Source of the DNA: Flammeovirgaceae bacterium UBA2338
GTDB lineage: Bacteria; Bacteroidota; Bacteroidia; Cytophagales; Cyclobacteriaceae
NCBI GenBank assembly: GCA_002344795.1
Contig: DDUM01000061.1
Coordinates: 1 to 64,000 of the forward strand
DNA length: 64,000 nt
Direction of reading: 5' to 3'
How positions within the stretch are numbered: position 1 is the stretch's first letter; every line of letters starts with the position of its first letter. This document shows, in pieces, positions 18,469-29,200 of the stretch. Below the pieces are notes generated by a model. The model worked only from the letters and a program-made list of their open reading frames with translations. It ran no database searches and was not told where the DNA came from. Both the position numbers and the translations under genes were made by a program.

Positions 18469-19233
18469 TTAAAATTGAGTGAATACATCGTCAGGCATAT
18501 CCTCGTCTACCTTAATATTTTTAGGGCCGCCATCATCCGATCGATCAGCTGAAAGTAAAATATTCCCGTACTTTTTGTAATTATCCCAAGGGCGTGTCCA
18601 ATTGGCAGTGTCGGCTGTTGCATCACTGTAGTAGGACCAGTACTTTATCAGTTTTTCATGAACGTCAACATATAGGTCATATTTGTTTTGTGGCGTTACG
18701 CCCACATCCTCAAATGTCAGTTGTAACATGTTATAATATTTTTTATTCACCAAAGTATCTTCCCCCATATACTTCAGCGTCACACCAGTGTCTTTAAGTT
18801 TAAAAGGCATTACCAGCCAGTAGGAATCATTAATCCATATTCTTTTTGCGCGCTCCAGCATCTTATTCAGTGAATCGGGCTCAGTCAACTCCTGCCCCTT
18901 TATTTGCACTTTCCCTTCCATCGTATTCAGATTGAGAAGATAAATAGTGCTATCCCGATTGCTCTCAATTCTCACACGACCCTCCTTTTTATCCCAAACC
19001 AAATCTCTTGCTCCGAAAAAATTCCACGAAATAAATCGAGTGGCATCCCAGTTTTTTCTGCCTCCGATTGCAACCATGATACTATCCGCCAGTTCTATAG
19101 CAGCAGGATCAGACTCAGCTGCATTAAATCCTTCAGCGGGAGGGTTATAGAAATTATCATTTGCTTCTTCTGAAGCAGGTTGACAAGACCACCCAATCAA
19201 AGCCACTATAATTGGTAGGTAAAGGCTTTTCAT
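18469..19233 (-). CDS. Putative lipoprotein of unknown function (LolA-like/DUF6503-type)
   Basis: A 254-residue protein with lipobox GWSC (Cys 17). Its body has the pattern of LolA-like half-barrel proteins found in Bacteroidota: an N-terminal helix (ELADSIMVAIGG), W-rich strands (RFISWNFFGARDLVWDKK), IWINDSYWLVMPFKLKD and a late TPQNKYDLYVDVHEKLIKYW. I place it in the DUF6503-type group from memory, without a search. It is the first gene of a six-gene run to hutF. No catalytic residues are evident; lipid or hydrophobic ligand binding is an inference from fold resemblance. Confidence 0.75.
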   Translation of the reverse strand: MKSLYLPIIVALIGWSCQPASEEANDNFYNPPAEGFNAAESDPAAIELADSIMVAIGGRKNWDATRFISWNFFGARDLVWDKKEGRVRIESNRDSTIYLLNLNTMEGKVQIKGQELTEPDSLNKMLERAKRIWINDSYWLVMPFKLKDTGVTLKYMGEDTLVNKKYYNMLQLTFEDVGVTPQNKYDLYVDVHEKLIKYWSYYSDATADTANWTRPWDNYKKYGNILLSADRSDDGGPKNIKVDEDMPDDVFTQF

Positions 19234-19287
19234 AAAATATTATGGTTAATTATTGAAAGTGAAGTTAATTAAAAGATATAGCTGAAC

Positions 19288-21954
19288 CTAAGGCTTTACT
19301 CTTTTCAGTCGCTTCAGGTCATATTGTCCTTCCGATGCCTTTGTCATCAATTCCCGCATCTTATACTCCAAAGGCAAAATTAACAGCGCTATGAATACCT
19401 GTATGAAAAAATCCATTACAGGTGTTGTTTGCACCTCAATAAAAGACTCCGCTGTATTCTGGACTAGTTGGATAAGCATGATCACCGTCAGAATGGAAAG
19501 CAACTGACTGATGTATCTGTATTTTCTGTTGGCCGCACTTAGCTTTAGCGAAAGAAATACCAGGCTGGCAAAGAATACAAACTCTAATGCGTAAAACCAT
19601 GTTTGCTTCCAATAGGGAGGGATCACTCTAAAATCAACAGGTTTTAGTTCGGACACCACTCCAAACAAGTCTCGGGATTTTATTCTTAGCTTATAACTCC
19701 CCGGAGTAAGAAATGGAAAGTTGACAACGTTATTGGTTGTAGACCAATCTGACCAGGATTTGCTAATCCCCTCTATCATATACTGGTATTCAATTGCCAG
19801 GGCATTGGTATATTCAGGTTGAACAAACTCAAAAGAAAGTGCACTTTCTCTTTGATCAATACTAAATAAGTTTCCTAACAAAAGTTTACTTTCAGAGCCC
19901 CTCACCTCCTTTAAAAATAAAGGATAGCTTTTCGCTATCTCCCTTAACTCTGACCTCGTAAACTTATAAAGCTCATTGTTAGAAGTAATTAGCCATAAGC
20001 CACTTCCATTATCGGCCATGGTGAGTGTACGTATGTCAGGGAAAAGTCCTAGCCACTGAAGGTTAAGTCTGTTTTTAAGATTAGCATCTACTGTTCCCCA
20101 TTTGTGTCCATCATTATACCAGAATGTACCCATCGATGTAAAATATTTTCGAGGACCTGGTAGTGAATCGTATTTTACGAATACATGATTAATCACATCG
20201 TATCTATGAAAAGCTCCTGATGCCGCCACAAAAACCTCCACCCCCTGAGAGAAGCCCATGGTTTCATCCAAAACCGTAGTGGCAAACGGAACAGAAGAAA
20301 TAGTGCTAATTTTGGCATCTACCAGCTCTACTTTAACCACATCAGCTCTTCCACAAAGCCAGATATTTTGAATATGATCCTCAAAAATATTTCCTACGTA
20401 AGCCCGAAGCGTATCCAATAAAAATGTCTCTTCCCATTTGTCTTCATTATTGCGCAGTGTTCTTATTCTGTCATTATAAGTGCTTACCAGTAATTGTTTC
20501 AAAGAAGGGGAATAAAATATCGTCCGCACTGGCATGGTGAACACAGGTGTTGCCTCCAGCCCCTCAATTTCAAATACACCTCCAACGCCCGCTGCAATAA
20601 ACTTACCTTCCACATTCATGAAATGCGTTACCTTGCCCTCTATACCTGCTACCTTCTTATATCCATAATCAAGCGTTTCCAGCACTTTTCTTGTCCGCTT
20701 CTCAACAACCTTTTTGACACCCTGCTTTTGATCCGGTTCCTCACCTCCCTTTTCTTCCTCTTGATCTTTGTTTTTCTTCAAAAACCCAAAGAGTCCCCTC
20801 CTGCTTTTTTTACGCTCAGTCTTTTCCTCTTCTACAGTCGTCTTTCTTAATCGGGTGACATAGTAAGTTTCTTCACTGTACACCTCTTCCTTGTTAAGCT
20901 TGAATAGCCCCACAGAAGTACCCACATATACCAGATTGTCGTCCGAATAGGCGGTGAGTAAATTGCCGGATAAGCCTGGGTAATGATTGAATGTTCGAAA
21001 AGGTAAATAAGGTGCAATCCGCGTAAATCCATAATCATGGCCTACCCAAACACCCTGATTGAAGTCCGTCATCAACGCAAACACTTCATTGTCTGGCAAT
21101 CCTGTATAATAATTAATGATTTCCTCGGTGGTACCTGTTACGGGGTTAATGAAAACCACGCCTCCACTTAGCGTGCCGATAGCAATCAGATTTTCGTTTA
21201 CCCATTTGCCACCCACCACCACATTATCCTGTAAGTACCCAGAGTCCTCACTGTTAATTTCTATGGCCGCAGCTGAAGAGTAACTAAAAAGTCGATTGGA
21301 AGCTGTTCCAATTAAATAATGCGGTGAGTCAATCAGCTTATGCACGAATAACAACTCTTCTCCATCTAAAAATGGAAAAGAGGCCGGAATGAGTTTCCCT
21401 TTATCAAGCTTATGCAATGCTGAGTTTGCATCAGCCAGGTAAAGCACCCCATCTAATTCATACATTCCAGTAAAACTGGCTCCTGGCTCCGCATCAATAG
21501 TAAGCTCTATTGATTGTGTTTCAACATTAAAAACGTAGAGATGGCCCTCATTTAAAAAGTACACCTTTTTACCTAAGGTTTTGCTTTTAAAAATATTTCC
21601 GGCACTGACATCAGTCGAGAGTGATTGAAAAATTGTTGTCCCATTATCCGCTAACGCAAGCTTTCCAAAGCCCGTGAGTCCGCCATAGTAGAGGTCGTTT
21701 CCATTGGCTATGGCTAAAGAGTAGATAGCACCGGGCGATTCGATTACATCCCAATTTCTTCCATCAAACTCTACTACTCCGTTTTTGTTGGCAAAATAGA
21801 TTATGCCCTTCTCACTTTGTACTATATCAAAGCTCAGGTAATCAATATTTTCATCGGTAGGAGCATAGTGTGATAGAAAATAATTCCCAGACTGTCCAGA
21901 CGCGCAGTGACCTATTAGCACAGTCACATAAAAAATAAAATAAGCTCTCCTCAT
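19288..21954 (-). CDS. Two-component-type beta-propeller + Y_Y_Y membrane protein without output domain
   Basis: An 888-residue protein. It has a signal peptide (to about residue 20), propeller repeats (SEKGIIYFANKNGVVEFDG, FNQGVWVGHDYGFTRIA), a Y_Y_Y domain near residues 690-775 (LTPGSYKLRIKSRD) and about three membrane helices between residues 785 and 870. This is the sensor half of hybrid two-component or SpoIIE-type regulators, but there is no histidine kinase, HTH, GGDEF or phosphatase domain; it ends after about 25 basic residues. Residues about 368-428 form a highly charged Lys/Glu insert inside the propeller. It stands 88 bases after a terminator, so it is probably its own transcript. 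Signal output, if any, must go through a partner. Confidence 0.82.
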   Translation of the reverse strand: MRRAYFIFYVTVLIGHCASGQSGNYFLSHYAPTDENIDYLSFDIVQSEKGIIYFANKNGVVEFDGRNWDVIESPGAIYSLAIANGNDLYYGGLTGFGKLALADNGTTIFQSLSTDVSAGNIFKSKTLGKKVYFLNEGHLYVFNVETQSIELTIDAEPGASFTGMYELDGVLYLADANSALHKLDKGKLIPASFPFLDGEELLFVHKLIDSPHYLIGTASNRLFSYSSAAAIEINSEDSGYLQDNVVVGGKWVNENLIAIGTLSGGVVFINPVTGTTEEIINYYTGLPDNEVFALMTDFNQGVWVGHDYGFTRIAPYLPFRTFNHYPGLSGNLLTAYSDDNLVYVGTSVGLFKLNKEEVYSEETYYVTRLRKTTVEEEKTERKKSRRGLFGFLKKNKDQEEEKGGEEPDQKQGVKKVVEKRTRKVLETLDYGYKKVAGIEGKVTHFMNVEGKFIAAGVGGVFEIEGLEATPVFTMPVRTIFYSPSLKQLLVSTYNDRIRTLRNNEDKWEETFLLDTLRAYVGNIFEDHIQNIWLCGRADVVKVELVDAKISTISSVPFATTVLDETMGFSQGVEVFVAASGAFHRYDVINHVFVKYDSLPGPRKYFTSMGTFWYNDGHKWGTVDANLKNRLNLQWLGLFPDIRTLTMADNGSGLWLITSNNELYKFTRSELREIAKSYPLFLKEVRGSESKLLLGNLFSIDQRESALSFEFVQPEYTNALAIEYQYMIEGISKSWSDWSTTNNVVNFPFLTPGSYKLRIKSRDLFGVVSELKPVDFRVIPPYWKQTWFYALEFVFFASLVFLSLKLSAANRKYRYISQLLSILTVIMLIQLVQNTAESFIEVQTTPVMDFFIQVFIALLILPLEYKMRELMTKASEGQYDLKRLKRVKP

Positions 21955-21989
21955 TCTGTCAAATAGGGACTCAATTTACAATTATGCAC

Positions 21990-22016
21990 AAAAAAAGGAG
22001 AGTTTTATTGCTCTCC
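21990..22016 (-). terminator. Rho-independent terminator after the caspase gene
   Basis: Read on the minus strand, GGAGAG pairs with CTCTCC across an 8-base loop, followed by seven T. It starts 25 bases after the caspase stop codon and closes the caspase / T9SS / Kre9-like unit. Confidence 0.75.
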
Positions 22017-22041
22017 ATTTTCGTATATACATGTTTATTAA

Positions 22042-23235
22042 TTATCTCGCAATGAAAACGAAATCGCTTCCAGGGGCATTATCACCAAATTCTCCCATTC
22101 TGGGCTGAGGCTTCAATGCCTCTACATAGGTGTTCAACTCTCCCAGGGATAAGATCATATCTTTACCCCCTCTTCCCCTTAGCGCTTCTAACAACTTTCT
22201 GGCAAATGGCGAATTCATACCTGGTCTTCCGTCCGGTACATATTCTTTACCCCCGGAGGTCAGGTATTTCCTGGTCTTGTAGGTTAGTTTTCTAGTCACC
22301 ATTTCAGCCTGGGTGGCTTCTTTATATATATCTTCGTCTAGTCCGCGATGGGCCATGGCCTGATCAAACGTTCCTCCAAAACAAACGTCCATCGCGAGGA
22401 AGATATGTTCGCTAGGAATATTGTTGATGATGGAGCGAAGTCGATTATGAGAAAGATAGGTGGTTTTTGCTATGTCATTGGTAAGAGATTCTTTAGTTAC
22501 CACAAAACCTTCCCCAAAGGTCTCATCGTATTGACCATGACCAGCAAAAAATATAAAGAGTTGATCCATGGGTTTGTATTTTTTCTCCGCATACTCCCGT
22601 AATTTAGTCAAAATGACTGATTGAGAACCTCCTTCTACAATCTCCACTTTAAATCCAAAATTCTCTTTCAATTCTTTGGCTATCATTCGGGTATCGATTA
22701 CTGGATTGACCAAGTCAGGCCAGTTATCATAGTCGTTAGTGGCGAATAAAATGGCATAATCCGTACGATCCAGCTTAGCGGCATCAGCCAGAGCCGTTGT
22801 GCCTATGCGAATGGTACGTTGGCTAACCGTTTTGGTACCATCTTCATTTTCTGCCACAATTTCAACTATATTATTGCCCTCCATTAAGGTAATGTTTTTT
22901 TCGATGGTGGTATTATGCCGCTCACCTTCTTCTGGCTGCACCGACATCATTCCTCGTGAAGCAGATTCTTCACTCTCTTTAATGATAATCTGAATATTTT
23001 TAATTGGCTTGTCCGACTCTATTTCAAACTTAATCTTATACTTGTTCTCATTGGAGTAGTTGCTTTCCGCTACTGGAGTAATCCAACTAATTACTGGTAT
23101 CGTTGAGCTTACCAGTTTATTTGGATCACTAAAGTCTACTTCAAAACTGTTAGTCCGACTGCTCACATTTTGTGCGCTTAAAACATAAACCGCACATAGC
23201 ACAAGTAAAATCGTAAGGCTAATTGAATTTTTCAT
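22042..23235 (-). CDS. Secreted caspase-family (C14) cysteine peptidase
   Basis: A 397-residue protein with a signal peptide ending in LSAQ (residue 22). Residues about 45-145 form an Ig-like region (NNIVEIVAENEDG), then the p20-like caspase domain from about 158 (YAILFATNDYDNWPDL). The catalytic pair is clear: His 233 in IFFAGHGQ and Cys 285 in AMDVCFGGTFD. A C-terminal GGK-x-x-LSLGEL segment ends the protein. Bacterial caspases and metacaspases cut after Arg/Lys or Asp and act in defence, protein maturation or cell death; here export points to the periplasm or outside. It starts 12 bases after the stop of the T9SS giant gene and is last in the unit. Confidence 0.9.
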   Translation of the reverse strand: MKNSISLTILLVLCAVYVLSAQNVSSRTNSFEVDFSDPNKLVSSTIPVISWITPVAESNYSNENKYKIKFEIESDKPIKNIQIIIKESEESASRGMMSVQPEEGERHNTTIEKNITLMEGNNIVEIVAENEDGTKTVSQRTIRIGTTALADAAKLDRTDYAILFATNDYDNWPDLVNPVIDTRMIAKELKENFGFKVEIVEGGSQSVILTKLREYAEKKYKPMDQLFIFFAGHGQYDETFGEGFVVTKESLTNDIAKTTYLSHNRLRSIINNIPSEHIFLAMDVCFGGTFDQAMAHRGLDEDIYKEATQAEMVTRKLTYKTRKYLTSGGKEYVPDGRPGMNSPFARKLLEALRGRGGKDMILSLGELNTYVEALKPQPRMGEFGDNAPGSDFVFIAR

Positions 23236-23247
23236 AGCTTATTTTTT

Positions 23248-26200
23248 TTAATTCTTTAGGACTATTCTTTTCGTTTGAATTTCGTAACCCTTGTCATGCG
23301 CAACAACCAACTTATATACATACAGACCAGCAGTTAACCCTCCATCAATAGCATCCCATTGTACATTATAAAAATCCGGAGGAAGGCTTTTATTAACTAG
23401 CGTTGACACCTTTTTTCCAAAATTGTCAAATACTTCAAGTTTCACATTGTATTGTGACCCATTCTCGGGCAATGTAAATGGAATAGTTACAATACCAGAT
23501 GATGGGTTTGGATAAGCAGACCCCAACAAGACTGAAGTGGGTTTAATTTTGGATCTCAAATCCTCACCATAATAGACCTTGAACTGGTTCGAGGTTTTTG
23601 GGTCAAATGAATAAGAGCCCAAATCTCTCATATTTACGATATGCTGAAGACTTACATCAACTAGGTATAGTTCTTTATCATTTTCGCCTAGACCTAAATT
23701 ATCCCAATTCAAATTGGCGACACCTTCAAGATTGGATTCAACTTTGAAATCCCACACATGCTCATCAGCAGTAGCGACCATTTCCTTAGAGAAGTTTTTC
23801 CCTCCCATAAATTCTGAATGATGAAAGTTCATCTCCAGGTACTCAAACATACGAGGAGCAGTTACCCTGTCATATCGATCCCTGCTGGAGCTTGCATCTG
23901 AGTGCATGCCTATTGCACCAAGCCCATTTTCAAATGACCCTTGAATCAAGGTAAATGGAAGTTCCCAATTTTGTTCGTCAAGCCTGGAGCTCCATTTACT
24001 TCCAGTACGCCCCCCTGATGAATTAACTATGGGAATAGTTAGGGTTATTGCTTCATCAGCAAATACGAATGCTCCCTGGAATATGTCAATCTGAGATAAC
24101 TTAGAATACGTACCATTGAAATACAGGGGATCTTCAATGAGAGCTGCTGGATTAGCTGCTACTACATCTGCCCATTTGACCGAAAAAGTATAAGGGTTAC
24201 CAATCAGGTTAAACCCTGCAGCCAGTGACATCATATAGGGATTACTTTGGTTGTGAGATGGAGCCGTAGCTTCCCCAAGAGTAATTTCCACAGGATCAAC
24301 TATATTAATGAAATAGCCTTTACCCTTTTCAATGGAACTGGGAAAATCAATCCATGCCTCAGGACTGGACCGATAGGATAAAAGTCGCCATTTGGTCTTA
24401 TCCTGCCCTCCAACAATATTGAACAATGTACTGATAGAATTATTCTGCAGTGTATATGGGATTGAAAAGATCCTGTAGTTGCCTATTTCACCACCAAAAC
24501 TTAGATTGGGCAGTGCAGGAATATTAGCTCCGGTCAATTTCATGTAGGCATGAAAACTTCCAGCGGCAGGCAGCCTTCCTTCATTTCCAGTATTATCTAG
24601 TGCAGTAAAATAGTAATCCATTCCCATGTTATCAAACCAACTCTCCTGAACAGTAAAATTCGTTTGGCCGGAAACAACAGGCATATTGCCGGTCTCAATA
24701 AAAGGCTGAGATGATCCAATTTTCCTATAATGCATCTTAGCTGAAGCTGCCCCCCCCGCATCGGCAACACCAACGGTAAAATTTGTGTTACCGGTTCCTT
24801 TTTCAAAAGAAGTGACTTCTGTAAATGTGAGTACGGGTGGTGTCACATCAATTATATTAAAAGACCATGTAGTCATATTACTTATACCATCAAATGAATT
24901 ACCCCATTGATCATCAAATGCAAACGGATCAATTTGAACATAATAACTCCCTATAACATTAAGAGCGGGTATTGAGTAAGAATATGTGCTGTCTGTTTTG
25001 GTTCCTGATGCAGCATCAACAGTAGCAATGGGTGTAGCATTTCCAGTTTGGAACACTTTTAAACTCAATCCTCCTACTGCAATAGGTTCTTCATTAAAGC
25101 TAATTGACAACTGATTCAATCCTTGAACGACATCCGAATTATCTGCAGGCGACAAAGCAGTAATTACAGGAGCATCACCATCCTCAATAACATTTATTAT
25201 TTGATTTGGTGTAACATTGTATAAGAATTGTTCGATACCTGAAGGCCAGACAACTCGTATTTCATTGATAATTGAAGCACTCCCCAAACCAAAATGCAAA
25301 GTAGGACTACTTTGGGTGGCATGACCTGAATGAGAATGTCGTTCGCGAATTTGTTTTTTTGATCCTGTAGTAACATAAACCCTTGCCCCAAAAGCCGATC
25401 TATTACTGGCAACGCCTGTTAGATTGATTTTAACCCATTTTCTTGCAGCCGTTGCTGGTGTGGTATTCCGATAAATAATATTAGGGATTTCAGGATTACT
25501 GAACCCTCCATTGTGGAAATCCAAAAATCCATCTCCATCCACATCTTCAAGTGCCGGTCCATAGAGCTTCTGAAGGCTTGGGTAAGGTGCGTTAAATAAT
25601 TCGGGGGTAGTGTACTTGGTAAAGGTGCCATCCCCGTTATTATAATAAAGTACATTAGTGAATCCCATTGCAAACAAATCGAGATCCCCATCATTGTCAA
25701 TATCTGCCCAGGCACTCCCAAAGGTTCCTAAACCTCCCTCTACCACCATAGATCCAATAGCTTCTGAAAAAGTACCGTCACCATTATTTGTATATAATCT
25801 GTTGATGAACTGAGGATTGGTATTTAGTGATTGAGATCCGATGAAAATATCCATATCTCCATCGTTGTCGTAATCACCCCATGAGGCGGTTCTGTCGTAA
25901 CTCAAAATAGTTTCAAAAACAGAACCCAGTACCCTGGTAAAAGTGCCATCACCATTATTTTTATAAAGGCGAGAATTAGATTGAACACTCGGATTTATAC
26001 CTCTATTAAGTACAATAACATCCGGATCTCCATCATTGTCATAGTCAGCCCACTGTGTATCATATGTGAAACCAAAATCAGTCACTAATTCTCCTTCAGT
26101 AATTCTTGTAAATGTTCCATCCCCATTGCTGTGGAGCAGATACTTGTCACTGGCAGTGCCAGCACCTAAAGAAGTATTGGCAAACAAGTCAAGGTATCCA

Positions 26201-29200
26201 TCATTATCATAATCAATCCAATTCCCGCCCGGAAGTCCCCCTTGCGCATATTCTGAAAATAATGTCTTCGAATAGGTTCCGTCTGAATTTTTTGTTAGTA
26301 ATAAATCATTAGAACTTGAACGAGTCAGGAACAAGTCATTCAAACCGTCATTATTTACATCAATGATTTTTACCGATCTGGTAACAATCGTTTCATTGGC
26401 TAATTCCGGAATTACCAGCTTGGTAAACTGCCCTGTGCCATCACTTTTAAAGATGACGGGGGGAATATTATTCCCCAAACTATCCTGAACGACCGGCAGG
26501 AATAAATCGTTGATTCCATCTCCATCTACATCACCCCAGGCCCCTCCCCCTCCCGTTTGGAAGAAGGTTAAGCCCGGAAGGTTATCCATGGGGAGAAATA
26601 AATAATTTGATCTTGGAATAACACTGGCCTCCGCTGTATAACCAGAATTGCCGGTTACATTTTTGGCCCTCACTCTGTAGTAGTAGGTTGTCCCAACAAC
26701 CAGTGTAGGGTCAAGATCTTTATAAGCAATTTTAGGAAATGTAATATCTGCAATCTTTGTAAACCCAGTACCGGAAGTTAAAGATCGCTCTACCTCAAAT
26801 TCTTGTGTGAAATTACCACTCTGCCAATTTATCAAAACAGTGCCAGGAAGAAAAACCGTAGCCGTCAAATTAGTTGGATTTGCCGGTACAGGATCTGTGG
26901 CATTCAGAGTAAATACAGTTGTCTCCTCACGGTAAGGATACGCTGGATGAGTAAACCACGGAATCGTAAATTTCTTTGTGGTGGAATTCCATGTGCCATT
27001 TCCTTTGGCGAGATATTCATCTGTAGAACTCATTGAAGCAATCCCGCAGTTTTCTTCAACGCCAACACCCCATGGTTCAGAGGGTTGTGGTGATAAGCCA
27101 ACAGAGGCCCCTATGGGAAGGTCTTGCATTGTATAATACCCATTTGAACCATTTACGGTTTGGTTCAATTTGGTCATTACTCCAACACCACTTAAATTCA
27201 AAGTAGTAACTGTCCAACTTCTATTGAGTGGAACATCCGATGTTGCACTACAATCTTGGACTGTTGTCACTGATATCTCGTTGCTTGGAGCAGATTTTCC
27301 TCCAGACCCTGAAGCCCTCACTCTAAATTTGTAGGTAGTATTGGGCAATAGAGCCGCCCCTGTCTTATCCCGATAAGCAAGAGCTACTGCCTGGTTTCTC
27401 GTATAGTATGTCGGCCGGGTTGTTGTTGCAACGGAATCAAACTGAGTACTTGTTCCAACGGCCATTTCAATTACAAAGTTATCCTCATTGGATGAGTTGT
27501 CATCAAAAATGAGACCCACACTATTTCGATCATAATAAAATGCACTTAACCCGGATGGGGCTGCAGGAGGGATAATAGGAGTGTTGCTTTTGAATATCAC
27601 ATTTTGATCCTGAGATATGTAGGCGTAGTTAGCCGATGACACTAGAGCCAATCGATTCCACTTATTGGTTGAACCTGGAGAGTTTGTATTCACCCAATTG
27701 TCTCCACCATCGGTGGATATGAATATGCTTGAGTTCAAAATAAAAAAAGTGTTATCGTTAATAACCTTAAGCCTACCATACGATGAGGTAGTGGTTTTAG
27801 TGGTCCATGTCTGACCTCCATCATTGGTGATATTTAATTTTCCATTGTTGGTGAAAACATATAGTTTACCATTAAAGAATTCAATGTCCTCAATATTATT
27901 GGATGTTGGCAAGTTTACAATAGGCGTAGCCACTCCCGTACTAGGGTCAATTTTGAACAATATATTTTTGTTGGTAGAACAATATTCATAAACCCTGGCG
28001 AATAAATTCCCTCCACTGCTCAAGATAAAGTCATCCTGCTCCGGCATATAACTGCAATCGGATGACGGAATCCCTGTAATTGGTTGTTCAACCCAATTAA
28101 CCCCACTATTGCTTGATTTTAATATCCTCCATGCATTGGCGGTTCCATTATAATAGGTATTTAATGAGTACATGCTAATCCCATCATTTGAAATCAAGTT
28201 GTTGAAATAATAGCTTCCTGATTCTTGTATAGTCCAGTTTGAGCCATTATCAACCGTTTTGATGATACCGGAACCGTATCCATATATTGTAGATCCAAAT
28301 TTGTAAAAACCAGCTATTTGTCTATTCGTTGTTCCACTTCCTAAAAAGTCCCATGTTGCCCCGTCATCAATGGAAATGTAAAATCCGTTTGGGTAACCTA
28401 CGGTATAGAGTAAACGACCATTATTTGTAATGGCCATGTCTGACCCATACGCAGTAATTATCCCGCTATTGGTTAATGGAATCCAACTTGCCCCACTATC
28501 TACTGTTTTGTATTGAAGTCTGTTTTCAATACCTATGTAAAAAGTAGAAGAGGATTCAAAATAGGGGCCTCGTAAACTTCCGCTGGTTAGCGGACTGGTA
28601 AAAGATGTCCAGTTAGCACCTCCATTTATGGTTTTCCAAATTGTTTGTCCATTAAATAAATAAATATTCCCTGAGGGATCTTTTTCAATGTATGACTCCC
28701 ATCCAAAGCAGCAATCCGATATATTACTTTTTACTGAAACCCACGTATCTCCATTGTTGGTTGATTTAAATGGACCCGATCCGGATGTTGCATAAATGTT
28801 TGCTCCATTTGTTACCAAAGAATAAACGTTGATATCTGTTAGGCCTTCCCCACTACCCAATTGATCTACATTCAATCCGTTATTTGTGGATCGAAAGATT
28901 CCGTTATCCGATGTTGCAATATAGAGGTAGCCTGATGCATTGACTTCAAAATCTCTCGGATCACTACTAAAGGTGTTTGCCTGGGTCCAGCTAACACCAT
29001 CATTAGATGAACGATAAATCAATCCGTTGTAACCCACTATAAAAACAAAACTGGTTGTTTTGCGAATAAACCTACCTGTTGCAAAACCAGAGTTTGCTGT
29101 CAATGCCCAAGTGACTCCATTATCAACCGAGGTGAATAATTGGCTGTACCCTAAAGCATATAACTTACCCGTTAATGCGTCTCTATGGAGATCCTGTAGG

